Under the pieces are notes generated by a model, which did not search any database, had not been told where the DNA came from, and saw only the letters and a list, made by a program, of their open reading frames with translations. Below, piece after piece: positions 19,498 through 26,832 of a stretch of DNA of 64,000 bases (positions within the stretch are counted from its first letter, which is position 1; each line of letters starts with the position of its first letter). The DNA is from an uncultured Paracoccaceae bacterium (lineage in GTDB: Bacteria > Pseudomonadota > Alphaproteobacteria > Rhodobacterales > Rhodobacteraceae): assembly GCA_937146765.1 (NCBI GenBank), contig CAKZRP010000061.1, positions 1 to 64,000 of the forward strand. Direction: 5' to 3'. The translations under genes and the position numbers were made by a program.

Positions 19498-20268
19498 ATG
19501 CCAAAGTTCGCGGCCAATCTATCCATGCTCTTTGCAGAGCTGCCCTATCTGGACCGGTTTTCGGCTGCCGCGGCAGCGGGATTCGAGGCGGTCGAGGTGC
19601 TGTTTCCCTATGAGTTCGCCGCCAAGGAGACCCAGCGGGCGCTTCTGGCCAACGGGCTTGAGCTTCTGCTCATCAATGCGCCGCCGCCGAATTACACCGG
19701 CGGGGATCCGGGCTATGCGGCGGTGCCGGAGCTCGCCGATCGCTTCCAGCGCGACATCCGCCGGGTGCTGCGCTATGCGGAGATGCTGAAGGCCGGGCGC
19801 ATCCATGTGATGGCGGGTCCGGCCCGGGGCGAGGCGGCGCGGGCCACCTTTGTACGGAACTTGCAGGAGGCCGCCGATTCCGCCCCCTATCAGCAATTCA
19901 CCATCGAGCCTTTGAACAGCGGCGATTTCCCGGGCTACTTCCTCGACGATTACAACCTCGCCATCGAGATCCTCGACGAGGTGGGCCGCCACAATGTCAC
20001 CCTGCAGTTCGACGCCTATCATGCCCAGCTGATCCATGGCGACGCGCTCAAGGTCTGGGAGACCTTCGGCCATCGCGCCACCCATGTGCAGTTCGCCGCC
20101 GCGCCCTCACGCTGCGAACCGGGTCAGGGCCCGCTGGATTTCGAAGCGCTCTTTGCCGCCATCGACGAGAGCGGGTATTCGGGCTGGGTCTCGGCGGAAT
20201 ATACGCCCAGCACCCCGCGCACCGAGGACAGTCTCAGCTGGATGAAACAGGCGTTACAGGCGGCCTGA
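19498..20268 (+). CDS. hyi: Hydroxypyruvate isomerase-like TIM-barrel enzyme
   Basis: 256 residues beginning MPKFAANLSMLFAELPYLDRF, the standard start of hydroxypyruvate isomerases and related xylose-isomerase-like barrels. Conserved parts include FEAVEVLFPYE, IHVMAGP, FTIEPLNSGDFPGYFLDD (metal-binding Glu), LQFDAYHAQLIHGD and WVSAEYTPS (second Glu). The enzyme interconverts hydroxypyruvate and tartronate semialdehyde in glyoxylate metabolism. Specificity within the family, such as 2-oxo-tetronate isomerase, cannot be decided by sequence reading. A strong CAGGAGGTGAG Shine-Dalgarno lies directly upstream. The gene stands alone; no gcl or garR is next to it. Confidence 0.85.
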   Translation: MPKFAANLSMLFAELPYLDRFSAAAAAGFEAVEVLFPYEFAAKETQRALLANGLELLLINAPPPNYTGGDPGYAAVPELADRFQRDIRRVLRYAEMLKAGRIHVMAGPARGEAARATFVRNLQEAADSAPYQQFTIEPLNSGDFPGYFLDDYNLAIEILDEVGRHNVTLQFDAYHAQLIHGDALKVWETFGHRATHVQFAAAPSRCEPGQGPLDFEALFAAIDESGYSGWVSAEYTPSTPRTEDSLSWMKQALQAA

Positions 20269-20282
20269 GCGGGCGATTTCAG

Positions 20283-20347
20283 CAAATGGCCTGCGTGACT
20301 GACCTGCCCTGTTGGCCTGCGGAATTGGCCTGAGCAATTGGCCTGCG
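20283..20347. repeat. Cluster of GGCCTG micro-repeats
   Basis: Four copies of (A/T)TGGCCTG(C/A)G occur within 65 bases just after the isomerase-like gene, the last three spaced about 10-14 bases apart. They differ by small changes in the intervening bases, suggesting slippage or decay. They lie between two same-strand genes in a stretch of about 215 bases that shows no other signal. Confidence 0.5.
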
Positions 20348-20484
20348 CAAAAAACTCGGGCAAACCGGATGGGCAGACGACACCTCCCGGCGACAGGCGG
20401 GGGGCCGGGACTGGACTCGGGCGCAGAGCTACCTATCTTGGAAAGGTTGCTGCGGATGCAGTGCTGCCACAAGGACCGCTTGCC

Positions 20485-20730
20485 GTGATTCCCGCTCGCT
20501 TTGCTCCCATCCTCTTCGGTTTTCTCCTCTCCGGATTGATGTCCTTCATCGTCACCGGCGTGGCCACCCTGCGCGCCCTGGGGCTGGCGCCGGATTTCAT
20601 CCACGCCTGGCTCGGGGCCTGGGGCTTTGGCTGGCCGGTGGCCTTTGTCGTGGTGCTGGGGGTGGCGCCGCTGGTGCGCTGGATGGTGGCGAAACTGACC
20701 GTCGCCCCGGGCGAGGTCGCGCGCGACTAA
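20485..20730 (+). CDS. DUF2798 small membrane protein
   Basis: 81 residues from a GTG start preceded by AAGGA at 20471-20475. The sequence has two transmembrane helices (about 8-28 and 44-66) and the family pattern FAPILFGFLLSGLMSFIVTGVATLRALGL...FIHAWLGAWGFGWPVAFVVVL, typical of DUF2798. The function is unknown. An upstream in-frame extension runs through the micro-repeats and is not credible. The gene faces polA convergently, with 159 bases of GC-rich palindromic spacer between them, including GATCATC/GATGATC at 20795-20811. Confidence 0.8.
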   Translation: MIPARFAPILFGFLLSGLMSFIVTGVATLRALGLAPDFIHAWLGAWGFGWPVAFVVVLGVAPLVRWMVAKLTVAPGEVARD

Positions 20731-20889
20731 GGCGAGCGGTCGGCAGGCCCCCGCCCCGCAGTCTTAATTTCGGGGGGGCTCCCGCCCCGCGGGCGATCAT
20801 CACAGATGATCTACGGGCGTTGGGCCCGGCGCCGCTGGCGCGGCGCGGGGCGCGTTTGGGGCGGGCGGCGTGGCCCTTGGGATGGAGCC

Positions 20890-23700
20890 TTAGTGCGCTT
20901 CGGCCCAGTTCTGGCCTTGGCCGGCCTCAACCACCAGTTTCACATCCATATGGACGGCGGGCGCGGCCGCGCCTTCCATCACCCTGCGGGCGGTCTCGAT
21001 GGTCTCTTCCACATGGGCCTTCGGGACCTCGAACAGCAGTTCGTCGTGCACCTGCAACAGCATCCGCGCCGGCAGATGGGCAATCGCCCCCGGCATCCGC
21101 ACCATGGCGCGGCGGATCACATCGGCGGCGGTGCCTTGGATCGGCGCGTTGATCGCCGCCCGCTTGGCAAAGCCCGCCTGCGGACCCTTGGCGCCAATCT
21201 CCGGCGTGTGGATCTTGCGACCAAACAGCGTCTGCACATAGCCGTGCTCCTTGGCGAAGTTCACCGTGTCGTCCATATACTGACGAATGCCGGGGAAGCG
21301 CTCGAAATAGCGGTCGATAAAGCCCTGCGCCTCGGCGCGCGGAATGCGCAGGTTGCGGGCCAGACCAAAGCCGGAGATGCCGTAAATGACGCCGAAGTTG
21401 ATCGCCTTCGCCTGTCGGCGAATGTCCGAGGTCATCTCGGCCAAGGGCACGCCAAAGACCTCCGAGGCGGTCATCGCGTGGATGTCATGGCCATCGGCAA
21501 AGGCCTGTTTCAGCGTGTCGATTCCCGCCACATGAGCCAGAATGCGCAGCTCGATCTGGCTATAGTCGAGCGACAGAAGCACGTTGCCCTCTTCCGCGAC
21601 AAAGGCCTCGCGGATGCGGCGGCCCTCTTCGCTGCGCACCGGGATGTTCTGCAGGTTCGGATCGGTGGAGGCGAGGCGGCCCGTATTGGCCCCGGTCTGC
21701 ACATAGGAGGTGTGCACCCGCCCGGTGTCCCGGTTGATGTGGTCCTGCAGCGCATCGGTATAGGTCGATTTCAGCTTTGAGAGCTGCCTCCAGTCGAGCA
21801 CACGTCCCGGCAGGTCATGCTCGGTGGCCAGATCCTCGAGGATATCGGCCCCGGTGGCATAGGCGCCGGTCTTGCCCTTTTTGCCGCCGGGCAGGGACAT
21901 CTTATCAAACAGGATCTCGCCCAGCTGTTTCGGCGAGCCGACGTTGAAGCTTTCGCCCGCCAGCTCGTGGATTTCCGCCTCCAGCGCGGCCATCTTTTGC
22001 GAAAACGCATTGGACATGCGGCTCAGAGTGTCGCGGTCGACCTTGACCCCTTCGCGCTCCATCTGCGCCAGCACCGGCACCAGGGGGCGCTCCAGCGTTT
22101 CGTAAACGGTAGTCACGCCTTTGAGGTGCAGCTGCGGTTTGAATTGTTGCCACAGGCGCAGGGTCACATCCGCATCCTCGGCCGCATAGGGGGTGGCTTG
22201 GTCAATCGGCACCCGGTCAAAGGTGATCGCGGCTTTGCCGGTGCCCAACAGGGATTTGATCGGGATCGGTGTGTGGTCCAGATAGCGTTCCGAGAGCGCA
22301 TCCATGCCGTGGTTGTGCAGGCCGCCGTGCAGCGCATAGGACAACAGCATGGTGTCGTCGATCGGCGCCACCTCGACCCCATAGCGGGTAAAGATCTTGG
22401 CGTCGTATTTCATGTTCTGGCCGATCTTGAGGATGGCCTCATCCTCCAGCACCGGCTTCAGCATCGCCAGGGCCTCCGCCAGCGGCATCTGCCCCTCGGC
22501 CAGCGCGTCGGAGCCAAAGAGGTCGTCGCTCTGCCCCGCCTTATGGGTCAGCGGGATATAGCAGGCCTGCTCGGGGATGACGCAGAGGCAGATGCCGACC
22601 AGATCGGCGACCATCTCGTCGAGCCCGGTTGTCTCGGTATCCACCGCCACATAACCGCGCTCGCGGATGAGGTCGATCCAGCTCTGCAAGGTCGCCGCAT
22701 CGCGGACGGTGGTATACTCGGCTTTGTCAAAGCTCGGCGCTTCGGGGTGCTCCAGCGCGGCGGCCTCGGCGCTGGCGGGTGCCTCGGGGATCGCGGGGGC
22801 GGCGACGCCCAGCTGGTCGGCCATCCGTTTGGAAAGGGTGCGGAACTCCATCTGCGACAGGAAGCCCACCAGCACCTCGGGGTCGGGGTCGCGAACCTCC
22901 AGATCGTCGAGGGTGAAGTCGAGGGTCATGTTGCAATCCAGCTGCACGAGGCGTTTGGAGAGCTCGATCTGCGCGCGCGCCTCGATCAGGGTCTGGCGGC
23001 GCTTGGGCTGTTTGATCTCCTCGGCGCGGTCCAGCAGCTCTTCGAGGCTGCCAAATTCGTTGATCAGCAGGGCGGCGGTCTTGATGCCGATGCCCGGCGC
23101 GCCCGGCACGTTGTCGACCGCATCGCCCGCCAAGGCCTGCACGTCCACCACCCGCTCCGGCCCGACGCCAAATTTCTCACGCACGCCTTCGCTGTCGATC
23201 CGCTTGTTCTTCATCGCGTCGAGCATTTCAACGCCGCCGCCCACAAGCTGCATCAGGTCCTTGTCCGAGGAGATGATGGTGACGCGCCCGCCCGCCTCAC
23301 GCGCCTGACAAGCGAGGGTGGCGATGATGTCATCGGCCTCAAAGCCCTCCATCTCCTTGCAGGCGATGTTGAAGGCGCGTGTGGCCTCGCGGGTGAGCGG
23401 GAACTGCGGCACCAGATCCTCGGGCGCGGGGGGGCGGTTCGCCTTGTATTTGTCGTACATGTCGTTGCGGAAGGACTTGCCCGAGTGGTCAAAGATCACC
23501 GCCACATGGGTCGGCGCATCGGGGCCCTTGTTGTCCTCGACCTGCTTGAACAGCATGTTGCAAAAGCCCGAGACAGCGCCGATCGGCAGCCCGTCGGATT
23601 TGCGCGTCAGCGGTGGCAGCGCGTGATAGGCGCGAAAGATGAAGGCGGAGCCGTCGATCAGGTGAAGATGGCAGCCTTTGCCGAATTGCGTACCGCTCAT
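20890..23700 (-). CDS. polA: DNA polymerase I
   Basis: 936 residues with all three domains. The 5' nuclease comes first (about 1-290, HLIDGSAFIFRAYHALPP, VIFDHSGKSFRNDMYDKYKANR, GDAVDNVPGAPGIGIKTA). The 3'-5' proofreading exonuclease follows (about 335-530) with an intact DTETTGLD catalytic motif at 354-361. The polymerase comes last, with motif A DYSQIELRILAH, motif B RRQAKAINFGVIYGIS and motif C QVHDELLFEVP. It fills gaps after Okazaki-fragment primer removal and in excision repair. The start at 23700 is set by AAGGAG nine bases upstream; a longer frame upstream has no homology character. It is monocistronic as far as can be seen. Confidence 0.97.
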   Translation of the reverse strand: MSGTQFGKGCHLHLIDGSAFIFRAYHALPPLTRKSDGLPIGAVSGFCNMLFKQVEDNKGPDAPTHVAVIFDHSGKSFRNDMYDKYKANRPPAPEDLVPQFPLTREATRAFNIACKEMEGFEADDIIATLACQAREAGGRVTIISSDKDLMQLVGGGVEMLDAMKNKRIDSEGVREKFGVGPERVVDVQALAGDAVDNVPGAPGIGIKTAALLINEFGSLEELLDRAEEIKQPKRRQTLIEARAQIELSKRLVQLDCNMTLDFTLDDLEVRDPDPEVLVGFLSQMEFRTLSKRMADQLGVAAPAIPEAPASAEAAALEHPEAPSFDKAEYTTVRDAATLQSWIDLIRERGYVAVDTETTGLDEMVADLVGICLCVIPEQACYIPLTHKAGQSDDLFGSDALAEGQMPLAEALAMLKPVLEDEAILKIGQNMKYDAKIFTRYGVEVAPIDDTMLLSYALHGGLHNHGMDALSERYLDHTPIPIKSLLGTGKAAITFDRVPIDQATPYAAEDADVTLRLWQQFKPQLHLKGVTTVYETLERPLVPVLAQMEREGVKVDRDTLSRMSNAFSQKMAALEAEIHELAGESFNVGSPKQLGEILFDKMSLPGGKKGKTGAYATGADILEDLATEHDLPGRVLDWRQLSKLKSTYTDALQDHINRDTGRVHTSYVQTGANTGRLASTDPNLQNIPVRSEEGRRIREAFVAEEGNVLLSLDYSQIELRILAHVAGIDTLKQAFADGHDIHAMTASEVFGVPLAEMTSDIRRQAKAINFGVIYGISGFGLARNLRIPRAEAQGFIDRYFERFPGIRQYMDDTVNFAKEHGYVQTLFGRKIHTPEIGAKGPQAGFAKRAAINAPIQGTAADVIRRAMVRMPGAIAHLPARMLLQVHDELLFEVPKAHVEETIETARRVMEGAAAPAVHMDVKLVVEAGQGQNWAEAH

Positions 23701-23826
23701 GACTGTCGCGCTCCTTGCTGGGAAACCGTTCGTGTTCTGTTTCAGGGTTATCGGTGATCCGGCGGGTGAGGGCAATTGGAGTTTGGGGAGTGCCGGGTTT
23801 TCAGCAGGATTGCGGAGCAGTGCAGA

Positions 23827-23878
23827 GGACAGCGCCTTCCCGGGGGAAGGTCAGGCGCTGTCCGGCCTATCGGCCGGA
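23827..23878. repeat. Dispersed palindromic repeat, copy 1 (reverse orientation)
   Basis: GGACAGCGCCT (23827-23837) pairs perfectly with AGGCGCTGTCC (23853-23863) around a CCTTCCCGGGGGAAGG centre. It is followed by GGCCTATCGGCC. The reverse complement of 23859-23878 is CCGGCCGATAGGCCGGACAG, the same core as in the repeats near 29.78 and 29.84 kb. The element sits between polA and the flavodoxin-like gene. Confidence 0.7.
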
Positions 23879-23939
23879 TGGGGCATCACTGATAGGACAT
23901 ATTTTACCCCACCCAGGCTCGGGGGCTGTGCTCAGTGCC

Positions 23940-24425
23940 TCAAAACATGCCAATCGCGAGACCCGCCGCCATGGCCTGCCCCAAATCGCGACAGGTCTGC
24001 AAGTCCGTCTCGGGGATCACCTTCTCGGCCAAAATCGCCTCAGGTGTTTGCGCATGGGTGCAGACAATCAGCGGCTCCTGCACCGCCTTCAGCCGCCAGC
24101 CCGTCGCGATGCGCGCCAGTTGCCGGGCGGCCCCGCTGCCGTCCGATCCGGCGCAGATCATCTGCGCATAGGCGCGGCCCTCCAGGCACCCCAGCACCGG
24201 ATAATAACAGCGATCAAAGAATTCCTTCATCGCCCCCGACAGCGCCGCAAGGTTTTCCGGCGCACAAAAGAGGTAGCCCTCCGCCGCCAGCAGATCCTCG
24301 GGCCCCGCCGCCTCGGCCCGCAACAGGCGCGCAGGCCCTTCGCCCGCGGCCCCCGCATAGGCGGCCTCGGCCATCTGCCGGCTGCCACCGGTGCGCGAAT
24401 GATAGACAATCAACAGCTCCGCCAT
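23940..24425 (-). CDS. Flavodoxin-like NAD(P)H oxidoreductase family protein
   Basis: 161 residues with a flavodoxin-like alpha/beta fold. The phosphate loop is VYHSRTGGSRQMAEAAY (about 7-23), followed by GYLFCAPENLAALSGAMKEFFDRCYY, which matches the second FMN-contacting loop of NADPH-dependent FMN reductases and WrbA-like proteins. It is probably a cytosolic FMN protein; the electron partner is unknown. No membrane segment or signal peptide is present. Its start is 45 bases downstream of the zinc-finger gene on the same strand, so the two may be co-transcribed. Confidence 0.8.
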   Translation of the reverse strand: MAELLIVYHSRTGGSRQMAEAAYAGAAGEGPARLLRAEAAGPEDLLAAEGYLFCAPENLAALSGAMKEFFDRCYYPVLGCLEGRAYAQMICAGSDGSGAARQLARIATGWRLKAVQEPLIVCTHAQTPEAILAEKVIPETDLQTCRDLGQAMAAGLAIGMF

Positions 24426-24470
24426 GACCCTAGCCTAGGTCGGCGGACCGGTGCAGACCAGCAGGATCGC

Positions 24471-24653
24471 TCAGGCGACCTTACCCTCGAAATCGCGATG
24501 GATGAACCGGCAGTCGCAATAGGGGCATTCGACGAACCCGTCGCCCTCGGGGATCTGCAGATAGACCCGCGGGTGGCCAAGCGCGCCTTCGCTTCCGTCG
24601 CAGGCGACTTTGTAGCTGTCGACGATCTTGGTTTCCGGCGCTTCAATGCTCAT
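24471..24653 (-). CDS. Zinc-finger domain protein (zf-CHCC, NDUFS6-like)
   Basis: A 60-residue protein with the CHCC-type zinc-binding pattern: Cys in KVACDG, His in GHPRVYLQI, and CPYCDCRF at the end. Such small proteins are bacterial homologues of the complex I accessory subunit NDUFS6 and are common in alphaproteobacteria. The exact function here is unknown. The ATG at 24653 is preferred because upstream codons run into the promoter region of the divergent ABC gene. It is followed by the flavodoxin-like gene on the same strand. Confidence 0.85.
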   Translation of the reverse strand: MSIEAPETKIVDSYKVACDGSEGALGHPRVYLQIPEGDGFVECPYCDCRFIHRDFEGKVA

Positions 24654-24723
24654 CGCTGGCAGTCCTCTGGCTAATGGGTTAGGGGCTTTATGAGCCATGG
24701 AAATACCGGGGGCAAGAGCCGCG

Positions 24724-25653
24724 ATGACTGACGAGGCAATCCGTATTGAAGCTTTGCGCAAGACCTACAAGGGGCGCAAAGGCCAGCCGGAGAAACACGC
24801 GCTGAAGGGGATCGACCTCACCGTGCCGCGCGGCTCGGTCTTTGGTCTGTTGGGGCCGAATGGCGCGGGCAAATCAACGCTGATCAACATTCTGGCCGGT
24901 CTGGTGCTGAAGACCTCTGGCAAGGTGACGATCTGGGGCTTTGATCAGGACGCCAATCCGCGCCAAAGCCGCGCCGCCATCGGGGTGATGCCGCAGGAGC
25001 TGAACCTTGATCCCTTCTTCACCCCGCGCGGCGCGCTCGAAGTGCAGGCGGGGCTTTACGGCGTGCCGAAATCCGAGCGCGACAGTGATGGCATTCTAAA
25101 GCTGATCGGGCTTGAGGATAAGGCCGAAGCCTATGCGCGCACCCTGTCGGGCGGCATGCGGCGGCGGCTGTTGCTGGGCAAGGCGCTGGTGCATCGCCCG
25201 GCGATTCTGGTACTGGACGAGCCCACCGCCGGGGTCGATATCGAGCTGCGCCAGATGCTGTGGGAAAACGTCCGCAAGCTGAATGCGCAGGGCATGACGA
25301 TCATCCTCACCACCCATTACCTCGAAGAGGCGCAGGAGATGTGCGACGAGATCGCCATCATCAACCAGGGCGAGGTGGTGGCGCGCGATTCCACGGCGAA
25401 CCTTCTGGGGCGTCTCGATGCCCGTGCCATGGTGGTCCACCCCGCCGCCCCGGTGCAGGCCCTGCCGCAGGGTGCGGGGATCGAGGCCGAGCTGCGCGGC
25501 GACGGCGCCCTTGTGCTGCGCTATCACAGCAATGAAACCCCGGCCGAGGCGGTGCTGGAAGCGGTGCGCGGCGCCAGTATTTCAATCCGCGACGTGAAGA
25601 CCGAAGAAGCCGATCTGGAGGATGTCTTCCTCGCGCTGACCAAGTCGCGCTGA
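24724..25653 (+). CDS. ABC transporter ATP-binding protein (ABC-2 exporter type), without adjacent permease
   Basis: 309 residues with an intact nucleotide-binding domain: Walker [13 protein letters not shown]-loop [16 protein letters not shown], signature [15 protein letters not shown], Walker [11 protein letters not shown] and switch His in [10 protein letters not shown]. The C-terminal extension (about 225-309) is of the type found in drug or polysaccharide exporters of the ABC-2 group. An alternative ATG lies at 24697, and neither start has a strong ribosome-binding site. No permease gene is adjacent on either side: the next gene is a GNAT acetyltransferase overlapping by one base. The membrane partner must be elsewhere or the protein acts otherwise. 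Confidence 0.88.
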   Translation: MTDEAIRIEALRKTYKGRKGQPEKHALKGIDLTVPRGSVFGLLGPNGAGKSTLINILAGLVLKTSGKVTIWGFDQDANPRQSRAAIGVMPQELNLDPFFTPRGALEVQAGLYGVPKSERDSDGILKLIGLEDKAEAYARTLSGGMRRRLLLGKALVHRPAILVLDEPTAGVDIELRQMLWENVRKLNAQGMTIILTTHYLEEAQEMCDEIAIINQGEVVARDSTANLLGRLDARAMVVHPAAPVQALPQGAGIEAELRGDGALVLRYHSNETPAEAVLEAVRGASISIRDVKTEEADLEDVFLALTKSR

Positions 25654-26120
25654 TGCAGATCCGCCCGTTTGAGGCGCGAGATGCCTCCGATTGGGCGCGC
25701 ATTTTTCACGCAGCCGTGCACACCATAGGCGCGCGGGATTATAGCCCCGCGCAATGCGCAGCCTGGAGCCCCTCCCTTGTGCCTGTTGGGGGTGTCTTGG
25801 CCCATGTGGCGGCAAAATACCGGGTTTGGGTGGCGACGGATGCGGCGGATGTGGCGCAGGGCTTTATCGAGCTGGATGCGGATGGCCATATCGACTGTTT
25901 CTACCTCGCGCCTGAGGTTGCCGGCACGGGTATCGCCACCGCGCTTTATACAGCGCTGGAGGGGGAGGCCCGCCGGATGGGATTGGCCAGACTTTATGTG
26001 GAGGCCAGCGAGGCAGCACGGCGGTTTTTCCTGCGGCAGGGCTTTGTTGTCCAAGGGCGGCGCGATTTTGAACGCCGCGGGGTGGCACTCCACAACTATG
26101 CGATGATCAAGACGCTGTGA
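25653..26120 (+). CDS. GNAT-family N-acetyltransferase
   Basis: 155 residues. The acetyl-CoA-binding motif A is visible as FYLAPEVAGTGIATALYTALEGEARRMG (about 88-115), followed by LARLYVEASEAARRFFLRQGFVVQGRRDFERRGV, the GNAT strand-helix with a typical C-terminal motif B. The substrate is unknown. The ATG shares its A with the stop of the ABC gene (TGATG), so the two are translationally coupled, which hints at a shared process. It ends just before a large stem-loop. Confidence 0.85.
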   Translation: MQIRPFEARDASDWARIFHAAVHTIGARDYSPAQCAAWSPSLVPVGGVLAHVAAKYRVWVATDAADVAQGFIELDADGHIDCFYLAPEVAGTGIATALYTALEGEARRMGLARLYVEASEAARRFFLRQGFVVQGRRDFERRGVALHNYAMIKTL

Positions 26121-26128
26121 CGGCTTAA

Positions 26129-26199
26129 GGATATCCCGCCGCCCGTGCTCTGCGTTGAGGGGGCGAGGGGCGCTGCCCCTCGCGCTCCCCGGGATATTT
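26129..26199. terminator. Nested stem-loop, probable bidirectional terminator with lineage repeat
   Basis: Outer arms ATATCCCG (26131-26138) and CGGGATAT (26190-26197) enclose a perfect inner hairpin GCGAGGGGC-GCT-GCCCCTCGC (26163-26183). TTTTC and AAGAAGATGAAG follow on the plus strand. It separates two convergent genes. The GGGATATTTTCAAGAAGATG tail resembles a motif common after genes in Roseobacter genomes (from memory). Confidence 0.6.
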
Positions 26200-26216
26200 T
26201 CAAGAAGATGAAGGGG

Positions 26217-26690
26217 TCAGGCGGTGCTGTCGCGCTCCACGCGGGCTTGGTAGCAGTTGTTGCGGGCCGAGCGGATGTGGACATAGGCGACGCGCGGGTC
26301 CGAGAGGATCTTTGCTGCCTGATCCATCATTCTGTCCTTTGCAACCACGATGCCGGTGCCGTAGACGATGCGGTCGCTGTCCGAGTAGCCCTTGATCAGA
26401 TAATCCGGCGAGCGGGTGAAAACCTCGGGCATCTCGTCGCCTGTGTGGCGGATGCAAGGATCGGCGCAGAGGAAGATCGGCCCGGTTTCCGCGTAAGGCT
26501 GCGCACTGGGGAAGGGGCGATGGGCGAGAATCAGCATCTCGGCGCCTTTGGGAATGTAGCGCAGGCAATGCCGGCAGGGATTGCCGCTACCGTCCGAAGT
26601 GGCGCGCTCGGGGGGCTGGCCGTGGGCGTCTGCGGCGCCGGCCTGATAGGCGCGGGCAATCTCGGTGGGCAGGGCGATGATCTTGGGCAT
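26217..26690 (-). CDS. DUF1203 domain protein
   Basis: 157 residues showing the DUF1203 pattern: NPCRHCLRYIPKGAEMLILAHRPF (about 36-60), GPIFLCADPCIRH, and SPDYLIKGYSDSDRIVYGTGIVV, ending with VHIRSARNNCYQARVER. Four cysteines in CRHC and CADPC suggest metal or redox chemistry, but this is inference and the family has no assigned function. It is soluble with no signal peptide. It is divergent from dnaE2, with a 142-bp intergenic region between them. Confidence 0.85.
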   Translation of the reverse strand: MPKIIALPTEIARAYQAGAADAHGQPPERATSDGSGNPCRHCLRYIPKGAEMLILAHRPFPSAQPYAETGPIFLCADPCIRHTGDEMPEVFTRSPDYLIKGYSDSDRIVYGTGIVVAKDRMMDQAAKILSDPRVAYVHIRSARNNCYQARVERDSTA

Positions 26691-26832
26691 GGTCTGATCC
26701 TATTGGAGTGGTTGTTTTTTAAGGCCTATCAAGTGGGGGCCTTAGGGCGCGACCCGGATCCTGCGGGATCAGCCGCCTCCAAAGGTCTAGGTCCGTGGTG
26801 GGCTGTTTGGGGGCGCTGGAGAGGACTCGCGA

